NCBI GenBank assembly: GCA_022561895.1
Contig: JADFQH010000059.1
Span: 1 to 11,894, forward strand
Length of the DNA: 11,894 nucleotides
Source of the DNA: Methanobacteriota archaeon
Lineage (GTDB): Archaea > Halobacteriota > Halobacteria > Halobacteriales > Halalkalicoccaceae
Reading direction: 5' to 3'
The position numbers and the translations under genes were made by a program. This document shows positions 7,299-11,894 of the stretch, one piece after another. Every line of letters begins with the position of its first letter. The stretch's first letter is position 1. The notes under the pieces were generated by a model, which was not told the origin of the DNA, searched no databases, and was given only the letters and a program-made list of their open reading frames with translations.

Positions 7299-7792
7299 GT
7301 GAGCGCCCGTTTTTCCTTTTCGACTACCCGCACGTCCTCGATTCGCGTGCCCGAATATCCTCCCTCCTCGTCCTTCTCGGCGGCTTTCACCATATCCCAG
7401 ACGACGTTTAGCCCCGTCGTCACGCCCTCCAAGGCCTCCATCTCACAGCCTGTCTTGCCGGTGGTTTCAACAGCTACCTCCAACTCGACGTGATCGTCAC
7501 CCACCTGAAACTCCGTATCGACGTTCGTGATCGGGATCTGATGGCACATCGGGATCGTCTCCCACGTGTGTTTGACGGCCTGAATCGCTCCCACACGGGC
7601 GGTCGCCAGCACATCGCCCTTTTTTATACCGTCCTCACGGATCGCACGAATCGTTCCCTCGCTCAGATGAATCTCGCCCGCCGCGACCGCCCGGCGAGCC
7701 GTGTCGGGCTTTCCACCGACGTCGACCATCTGTGCCTCGCCGGACTCGTCGACGTGGGTCAGATCCTCACTCTCACCACCGCGCTCGCTCAT
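7295..7792 (-). CDS. moaC: Cyclic pyranopterin monophosphate synthase MoaC
   Basis: This 165-residue protein has all MoaC landmarks: LTHVDESGEAQMVDVGGK (about 11-28), GDVLATARVGAIQAVKHTWE leading to PMCHQIPI with C83-H84, and KTGCEMEALEGVTTGLNVVW followed by DMVKAAEK. D133 and K136 match the catalytic Asp and Lys of the E. coli DMCK motif. With MoaA, MoaC converts GTP-derived 3',8-cyclo-dihydroguanosine triphosphate to cyclic pyranopterin monophosphate, the first step of molybdenum cofactor synthesis. The start at 7792 is preferred over a longer upstream frame because MSERGGESEDLTHVD matches the family and forms an ATGA overlap with the nnr stop. No other moa genes are nearby. The stop overlaps the hflX stop on the other strand. 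Confidence 0.96.
   Translation of the reverse strand: MSERGGESEDLTHVDESGEAQMVDVGGKPDTARRAVAAGEIHLSEGTIRAIREDGIKKGDVLATARVGAIQAVKHTWETIPMCHQIPITNVDTEFQVGDDHVELEVAVETTGKTGCEMEALEGVTTGLNVVWDMVKAAEKDEEGGYSGTRIEDVRVVEKEKRALT
7310..7320 (+). terminator. T-rich tract after hflX
   Basis: TTTTTCCTTTT begins 12 bases after the hflX stop. Archaeal termination depends on U-rich tracts rather than stable hairpins, so this is a good candidate terminator for the DUF2209-hflX transcript. It lies within the 3' end of moaC on the other strand, where it encodes Lys-Glu-rich residues, so part of the signal may be chance. Confidence 0.45.
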
Positions 7793-9210
7793 TTCTCCCC
7801 CCAGATCGCTTCTGGAAGCGCACCGAGTAGATCCGATGCGAGCAGCCCACCGCCATGATCGAGGCGTTCGCCCGCCCGGCCGTTGGCGTAGGCGGCCGCG
7901 GCGGCCGCGTCGAACGGATCGCACTCCTTCATGAACGCGGCGGTGATTCCTGCAAGTGTGTCGCCGGTCCCACCGACGGTCATGCCGGGCGTGCCCCGCG
8001 TCGAGATTCGCGTGCGCTCGCCGTCAGAAACCACGTCCGCCGCTCCCTTCGCCATCACGACGTGGCCCAGGTCTGCAGCGAACGCTTCGATCTCGTCGGC
8101 TCCCTCCTCTAAATCTTCTAGCTCCGGTCCGCCCATCTTTGCTAACTCCTTGCGATTTGGCGTACAGACGAGCGTTGCATCGGTGTCGACTTCGGGAACG
8201 ATTTCGAGCGCGTCGGCGTCGACCACCATCGGCCCCTCGAACTCCTGCAAAAAGGTTTGTGCCGCTTCGAGGGTCTCGTCGGCCGTTCCGAGGCCGGGGC
8301 CAAGGACGACTACGTCGTCGTACTCTTTTGCGGTACTGATCAGCCCATCGACCTCTTCGGGGGTGAGATAGTCGCTCTCGTAGGATTGGACGATCAGATC
8401 CTCGGCGTAGCCCGCGAGTACGTCCTTGATCGATTCGGGACAGGCAACGAATGAGAGGTCCGAGCCCGCACGTAGGGCGGCCTGTGCGGAAAGCCCTGGC
8501 GCACCGGTGTAGGGGCCCCCGCCGATGACGAACACCCGCGCTTCCGCCGAATCGGGAGCCGGCGCGCCGATAGCGAGATCCCCCGGCCCGACGTAGCGCT
8601 CGGCGGCCGCGGGAATCCCGATGTCCGCGACCCGGACATCACAATCGAGATCCGCGAGCCCCGGCTTTTGGTCGTGAAAGGTGACGACGCGATCGGCGGA
8701 GACGGCGTTTTCGGGGACTTCGCCCGAGTCGGCGTCGACCCCCGAGGGTACGTCAACCGAGACGACGGCTGCATCCGTAGCGTTGATCGCGCGGGCGGCG
8801 CTCGCTTCGGGCTCTCGAAGTTTGCCGCTGATTCCAGTCCCGAGCATGGCGTCGACGACCACCTCGCACTCAGGAAGGTCGAGATCGGCCGAATCGGTGA
8901 CTGTCATGGTGTCGTAGCCCGTTTTTTCGAGTGCCTCCCAGTTCTCGCGAGCGATCTCGGTCGTGATCGTCTCGGGGCGACCGAGCAGATGGATCGAGAG
9001 GTCGTAGCTGTTCAGAAACCGCGCAGCGACGAACGCATCGCCCCCATTGTTCCCGCGACCGGCGACGATCGTGATTGAATCCCCCTCGCTCGCTTCTTCG
9101 CGGACGACGCGGGCAACTGCGTTCCCGCTCGATTCCATGAGCTGTTTTCGTGGCACGCCCAGCGCCGCTGCGTTCCGGTCGACCGCACCCATCCGTGCTG
9201 CCGTGATCAT
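7789..9210 (-). CDS. nnr: Bifunctional NAD(P)H-hydrate repair enzyme Nnr (epimerase/dehydratase)
   Basis: This 473-residue protein is a fusion of two domains. The N-terminal YjeF_N epimerase (about 1-215) has GRGNNGGDAFVAARF (51-65), VDAMLGTG (119-126) and SVDVPSGVDADSGEV (151-165). The C-terminal ribokinase-like ADP/ATP-dependent dehydratase (about 225-473) has VIGGGPYTGAPGLSAQAAL, VLGPGLGT (302-309), VVDADAL, CTPNRKEL (349-356) and GGTGDTLAG (413-421), with D417 at the usual catalytic position. Together they convert the R and S hydrates of NADH and NADPH, which form by damage or heat, back to active cofactor. The ATG at 9210 begins a normal YjeF_N helix and has a TATA-like box 26 bases upstream. 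It is translationally coupled to moaC. Confidence 0.95.
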   Translation of the reverse strand: MITAARMGAVDRNAAALGVPRKQLMESSGNAVARVVREEASEGDSITIVAGRGNNGGDAFVAARFLNSYDLSIHLLGRPETITTEIARENWEALEKTGYDTMTVTDSADLDLPECEVVVDAMLGTGISGKLREPEASAARAINATDAAVVSVDVPSGVDADSGEVPENAVSADRVVTFHDQKPGLADLDCDVRVADIGIPAAAERYVGPGDLAIGAPAPDSAEARVFVIGGGPYTGAPGLSAQAALRAGSDLSFVACPESIKDVLAGYAEDLIVQSYESDYLTPEEVDGLISTAKEYDDVVVLGPGLGTADETLEAAQTFLQEFEGPMVVDADALEIVPEVDTDATLVCTPNRKELAKMGGPELEDLEEGADEIEAFAADLGHVVMAKGAADVVSDGERTRISTRGTPGMTVGGTGDTLAGITAAFMKECDPFDAAAAAAYANGRAGERLDHGGGLLASDLLGALPEAIWGEK

Positions 9211-9232
9211 GGATAGGATTCGACCGGCGGCG

Positions 9233-9240
9233 GGTTAACG
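9233..9240 (-). promoter_or_regulatory. TATA-like box for nnr-moaC
   Basis: CGTTAACC on the minus strand is centred about 26 bases before the nnr ATG in the 38-base gap after acyP. It suggests a leaderless nnr-moaC transcript separate from acyP. Confidence 0.4.
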
Positions 9241-9248
9241 GTAGGGGT

Positions 9249-9524
9249 CTACTTCCGAACCTCGAATCCGTCGATTCCTTCGGGCTCCTCGTACTCGACC
9301 GCCACCTCCTCGACCTGTGCGGCCGAGGAGCCCTCGTGACACCAGCCGACCAACGCCTCGACGTCCTCTTCGCTTCCCTCGAACACCGCCTCGACCCGAC
9401 CGTCATCGAGATTTTTCACCCAGCCCGAAACGTTGTGTTCGCGGGCGGTGTCGCGGGTCGTCGCGCGATAGTACACACCCTGTACGGTGCCCGAAGCGAA
9501 GACGTGCGCACGAGTACGATCCAT
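9249..9524 (-). CDS. acyP: Acylphosphatase
   Basis: This 91-residue protein has the standard length and both signatures of acylphosphatase. GTVQGVYYRATTRDTAREHN (12-31) gives the phosphate-binding loop with catalytic R20, and GWVKNLDDGRVEAVFEG (34-50) gives N38, which positions the attacking water. The enzyme hydrolyses the carboxyl-phosphate bond of acyl phosphates such as 1,3-bisphosphoglycerate and carbamoyl phosphate. The tyrosine in VQGVYYR stands where Phe is more usual and is a conservative change. A TATA-like box 26 bases upstream indicates its own leaderless promoter, so it may be monocistronic despite lying just upstream of nnr-moaC. Confidence 0.95.
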   Translation of the reverse strand: MDRTRAHVFASGTVQGVYYRATTRDTAREHNVSGWVKNLDDGRVEAVFEGSEEDVEALVGWCHEGSSAAQVEEVAVEYEEPEGIDGFEVRK

Positions 9525-9546
9525 AACTGCACGTCTCTTTCCAGCG

Positions 9547-9553
9547 GTAAAAT
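9547..9553 (-). promoter_or_regulatory. TATA-like box for acyP
   Basis: ATTTTAC on the minus strand is centred 26 bases before the acyP start codon. The same T run could also serve as a terminator for the hypothetical gene upstream, which ends at 9586 on this strand. Confidence 0.45.
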
Positions 9554-9577
9554 CCTACTGGGCTTACCGTCTCCGGT

Positions 9578-9599
9578 CGCGGCGATCACGATCGCCGCG
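9578..9599. repeat. Perfect 10-bp inverted repeat over the 3' end of the hypothetical gene
   Basis: CGCGGCGATC and GATCGCCGCG flank a 2-base AC centre. The stop codon of the minus-strand hypothetical gene lies inside the repeat. It could be a processing or termination hairpin, with a T run about 25 bases further on, or a chance palindrome in GC-rich DNA. Confidence 0.55.
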
Positions 9600-10188
9600 C
9601 GCTGATCCGGCGTTTGATCCCGCTCGCCCATTTTTCTACTTTCTCCACCCCGCCGTTTAACCGCTCGCTCGTATTGTGAACGTGGGTCAGATACCACGGC
9701 TTTCGCCAGTAAAAGGACTCGACCTCGAACGGGATTCCGTCAGGATGTTCCTCGCTACGGTAGTTCTGGAGGAACTCGCGCGTCATCTCGACGCCCTTTT
9801 CGGGGTTACAGTCGGTCGCGGCGTAGTGTTTGATCGGGTGGGTGTACCACGAGTACTCCCAGTGGGCGTAGGCCTCGACGCTGTTTCCGACATCGTGCAG
9901 GATGACGTGGAGCTGCCAGTCCGCAAACGGCGAGGCGCGCCACGCCCACGAGCCATCCGAAACGTTGCCATCGACTCTGACTTTGAGCGAGGAAATGACG
10001 TTGCGCCGAAAGCCCACCTCCGTGAGTAGCTCCTCGAACGCCGATTGAGGAAAATCGATCGTCCCGACGTACTCTTCCTCAGTGTTATCGGTCATCGCAT
10101 ACCCCCCGAACGACCAGTCCAACAGTCGGTGAATCGGCGGCTTGATCGTCCGGCGCGCACCGTTCAGCAGGTTCGGTGGTGAACCCAT
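9586..10188 (-). CDS. Hypothetical protein, aromatic- and His-rich
   Basis: I do not recognise this 200-residue protein. The first 30 residues are basic (LNGARRTIKPPIHRLLDWSF). The middle and C-terminal parts are rich in Trp, Tyr and His (WQLHVILHDVGNSVEAYAHW, EYSWYTHPIKHYAATD, SFYWRKPWYLTHVHNTSERL), and it ends with a basic GIKRRISARRS. There is no signal peptide or clear membrane segment. The coding pattern and haloarchaeal acidic stretches support a real gene. The ATG at 10188 is chosen because a TATA-like TTATAGG lies about 28 bases upstream; an internal ATG at 10095 (MTDNTEEEYVGT) is the alternative. It lies 50 bases downstream of ogg on the same strand. Several conserved-looking His residues could bind metal, but that is a guess. 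Confidence 0.75.
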   Translation of the reverse strand: MGSPPNLLNGARRTIKPPIHRLLDWSFGGYAMTDNTEEEYVGTIDFPQSAFEELLTEVGFRRNVISSLKVRVDGNVSDGSWAWRASPFADWQLHVILHDVGNSVEAYAHWEYSWYTHPIKHYAATDCNPEKGVEMTREFLQNYRSEEHPDGIPFEVESFYWRKPWYLTHVHNTSERLNGGVEKVEKWASGIKRRISARRS

Positions 10189-10212
10189 TGACGCTCGTTT
10201 TGCCGTCGGTAG

Positions 10213-10219
10213 TTATAGG
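10213..10219 (-). promoter_or_regulatory. TATA-like box for the hypothetical gene
   Basis: The minus-strand CCTATAA is centred about 28 bases before the ATG at 10188, in the 50-base gap after ogg. It favours the longer start and a separate leaderless transcript. Confidence 0.45.
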
Positions 10220-10238
10220 CTTTCATTCTCAGGGTAGT

Positions 10239-11135
10239 TTATACCGCTTCGGCAGTTCCCTCGGTACGAAGGTGATGGAAGATGTACGTTTGGGTGTAGC
10301 CCGCGTACTCCCCACCCAACCGTTCGCGGATCGCACGTGAGGTTTCTCCGTACGAACCGCGATCACAATCGGGGTAGTGATCCGCAATCGCGGAGCGGAT
10401 CCACGTGTCCAGCGGGACCGCCTCTAGATAGCCGAGCGAAAAGAGAAGTACGCAGTCCGCGACCTTCTCGCCGACACCCACAAATCGCGTGAGAAACGTG
10501 CGGGCCTCTTCGTATTCCAGTCCGCGCGCCTCTTCGGGATGGGCCTCCCCGTACGCGACCATTTCAGCCGTCTCCTTGACGTAGGGAGCGCGATAGCCGA
10601 GCGAACACTCCCGGAGCTCCTCGACGCTCGCGCGCGCGAGCTGGTCGGGTGTCGGAAACGCGTGGTAGGTTTCGCCATCGATCTCCATGCTATTCCCGAA
10701 CCGTTCGGAAAGCGTCGTCTGCATCCCGTAGATCCGCGAAACGCGCATCTGTGCCGAGCAGATAAACGAGATCAGACAGGGAAAAACGGGATCGTTGACG
10801 ATGCGCATCCCACGATGGGTAGCGTAGGCCTCCCGGAGCAACGGATCGTCGGGCCCGGTCGCGACGATCGCGTCGAGGTCGTCGTCGAGTCGGAGCATCT
10901 CTCGAAGAGCGGGTTCGGCGTCGATCGTTGCCTCCCATTCGAGTTCTCCCTCGCTCTGTTGTGTGCGAATGAGCTCTCCATCGATGATCGTGTAGTACCA
11001 ACCCCCTGGGACTCCCTCGTAGATCCGGCCGTCCTCGCGCCGCCAGTGGTACGACTGACCGCTTTCGAGCGTCGCTCGGAGATCGAGACCGCCCGAACAA
11101 GAATCGAGCGGGATCGTCCCACGTTCCATCTCCAT
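10239..11135 (-). CDS. ogg: 8-oxoguanine DNA glycosylase/AP lyase, OGG1 type
   Basis: This protein of 298 residues is built like OGG1. An N-terminal OGG_N domain (about 10-110; LDLRATLESGQSYHWRRE, GWYYTIIDGELIRTQQ) precedes the HhH-GPD glycosylase fold. RFVGVGEKVADCVLLFSLGY and EAVPLDTWIR carry catalytic K224 and D243. They are 19 residues apart, the same spacing as K249 and D268 of human OGG1. The enzyme excises 8-oxoguanine opposite cytosine and can cleave the AP site by a lyase step. The upstream frame extends to 11324 but runs over the divergent UPF0212 gene, so the start is taken at 11135 (MEMERGTIPLDS), with 11129 also possible. No convincing TATA box precedes either. Length and order agree with a bifunctional Ogg1-like enzyme rather than archaeal AGOG. 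Confidence 0.92.
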   Translation of the reverse strand: MEMERGTIPLDSCSGGLDLRATLESGQSYHWRREDGRIYEGVPGGWYYTIIDGELIRTQQSEGELEWEATIDAEPALREMLRLDDDLDAIVATGPDDPLLREAYATHRGMRIVNDPVFPCLISFICSAQMRVSRIYGMQTTLSERFGNSMEIDGETYHAFPTPDQLARASVEELRECSLGYRAPYVKETAEMVAYGEAHPEEARGLEYEEARTFLTRFVGVGEKVADCVLLFSLGYLEAVPLDTWIRSAIADHYPDCDRGSYGETSRAIRERLGGEYAGYTQTYIFHHLRTEGTAEAV

Positions 11136-11220
11136 CGCCGGTTTTCGGAATCGCGCACGCTTGTGAGTTTCGAAGCGCGGGCAACATTCATACGCTTGGC
11201 TTGTGATGTTCACAGTGACC

Positions 11221-11673
11221 ATGGACTGTCGAGTTGTCGTCGAGGCCGCGGTCCCGGTGTACGACGTCTCCACGGCCGACGAAGCCGTGCGGATCGCCAT
11301 CTCGAAGACCGGCGAGATGCTCAACCCCGATCTGAACTACGTCGAGATCTCGATGGGCTCTCGTACGTCGCCGGGCGGCGAGGAGCTCGAACCAGTGTTT
11401 ATCGTCGCCGACGAGGCGCTCGTCGCCCTCGAACTCGAGATGACGGTCTTCAACGTCGAGCGCGAGGAACACGCCTCACGGATCGCGCGCAAGGAGATCG
11501 GCCAGCGACTCAGAAACATCCCGCTCGACGTTCTCGAAGTCGAAGTGCTCGCTGATGAGGACGAAACCGACGACGACACGGATACTAACTCCGACGATGA
11601 CTCTCCAGCGGAACGGACCGACGGCAACGGGGACGACGATATGCTACCGGAGTTCGATGACCTTCTCGAATAG
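11221..11673 (+). CDS. UPF0212 (DUF555) family protein
   Basis: This 150-residue protein is recognised by MDCRVVVEAAVPVYDV, IAISKTGEMLNPDLNYVEI, ADEALVALELEMTVFNVE and ASRIARKEIGQRLRNIPLDV, all typical of this archaeal family of unknown function. The ATG at 11221 is preferred over upstream in-frame starts at 11203-11206 because MDCRVVVEA is the family N-terminus. A TATA-like ATTCATA is centred about 32 bases before it. Where methanogen members have a CPxCGE knuckle, this protein reads TSPGGEE, so a zinc site would be lost. After about residue 118 the tail is almost all Asp, Glu, Ser and Thr, ending LPEFDDLLE. It is divergent from ogg and followed by a MITE-like element. Confidence 0.88.
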   Translation: MDCRVVVEAAVPVYDVSTADEAVRIAISKTGEMLNPDLNYVEISMGSRTSPGGEELEPVFIVADEALVALELEMTVFNVEREEHASRIARKEIGQRLRNIPLDVLEVEVLADEDETDDDTDTNSDDDSPAERTDGNGDDDMLPEFDDLLE

Positions 11674-11734
11674 CAGTCGGAAGGAGATACGGGTCGAAAC
11701 CAGTACGTTCAGCCGAGAGTAACGCCATCGAACA

Positions 11735-11848
11735 CTATAGTGGTCGTTGAACGTCACTACACACCCGTGTGCGGATTCGCGGCCAGCGCTCCCAGCGCTG
11801 GCCGCCAGCGTCCACACGGTCTGCAAACAGTTTCAACGACGACTATAG
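11735..11848. mobile_element. MITE-like element with nested inverted repeats
   Basis: The ends are 17-bp inverted repeats, CTATAGTGGTCGTTGAA and TTCAACGACGACTATAG, with one mismatch. Two inner pairs share the same centre: CCGTGTG/CACACGG at 11765-11771 and 11813-11819, and a perfect 12-bp stem at 11779-11805. The outermost TATA can be read as a TA target duplication next to ends beginning TAGTGGTCG, as expected for IS630/Tc1-mariner elements. There is no room for a transposase, so it would be non-autonomous. It lies 61 bases after UPF0212 and about 20 bases before a possible next start. The inverted repeats are certain; the family assignment is inference. Confidence 0.75.
11779..11805. repeat. 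12-bp perfect hairpin at the core of the MITE-like element
   Basis: GCGGCCAGCGCT and AGCGCTGGCCGC flank a 3-base CCC loop. The stem is GC-rich and would be very stable as RNA or as a cruciform. It is co-centred with the outer repeats. Confidence 0.85.
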
Positions 11849-11867
11849 CCGCGACGCTGGTCGAGTT

Positions 11868-11894
11868 GTGATGATCCGAGAGAATGTCGGAAGT
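11868..11894 (+). CDS. Possible start of the next gene, cut by the window edge
   Basis: GTG-ATG at 11868-11873 opens a frame (MIRENVGS) to the right edge. Eight or nine codons are too few to identify anything. The start lies about 20 bases after the MITE-like element, so if the gene is real, the element occupies its promoter region. Confidence 0.2.

Noticed and set aside
7880..7905. GCGGCCGC-rich palindromes in the nnr 3' part
   Set aside because: They are explained by a run of alanine codons in the kinase-like domain.
10539..11555. 338-codon plus-strand open frame across ogg and UPF0212
   Set aside because: It runs antisense to ogg, then out of frame through UPF0212, and ends in Arg-rich low-complexity sequence.

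Overview
The window comes from a haloarchaeon (class Halobacteria). The proteins are strongly acidic, the DNA is GC-rich, and several genes have a TATA-like box 24-28 bases before the start codon, the spacing expected for leaderless archaeal transcripts. The housekeeping genes (archaeal RNase P Pop5, proteasome alpha, SBDS, the UPF0212 family) are archaeal. The genus cannot be told from this stretch.

Layout. (1) 2-1165: an amidase cut by the window edge. (2) 1166-3185: a lower-GC accessory patch holding an MNT/HEPN toxin-antitoxin pair on the minus strand and, divergent from it, a phospholipase-D-superfamily protein with an unrecognised C-terminal half. (3) 3186-5212: an information-processing and protein-turnover cluster of rnp2 (RNase P), psmA (proteasome alpha) and an SBDS ribosome-assembly factor, all on the plus strand. 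(4) 5209-5517: a small FUN14-type membrane protein, convergent with SBDS. (5) 5595-7298: a DUF2209-like gene whose 5' end looks damaged, overlapping hflX by ATGA. (6) 7295-9524: minus-strand acyP, then nnr and moaC, which are coupled by an ATGA overlap. (7) 9586-11135: a conserved-looking hypothetical gene and an OGG1-type DNA glycosylase. (8) 11221-11673: a UPF0212 (DUF555) gene. (9) 11735-11848: a 114-bp nested inverted repeat that looks like a MITE, followed by the possible start of another gene.

How the genes work together. rnp2, psmA and SBDS link tRNA 5' maturation, protein degradation and 60S-like subunit maturation, and HflX adds a ribosome-associated GTPase. The minus-strand block is metabolic upkeep: MoaC for molybdopterin, Nnr for repair of hydrated NAD(P)H, acylphosphatase, and Ogg for oxidised-guanine repair. 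The accessory patch is the best candidate for a defence or stress system. Its MNT and HEPN proteins carry the expected catalytic motifs, but a functional link to the neighbouring PLD protein is only inference from position and base composition. No rRNA, tRNA or CRISPR array was seen. The only gene-free stretch near 300 bases is the last 221 bases, which are mostly the MITE-like element.
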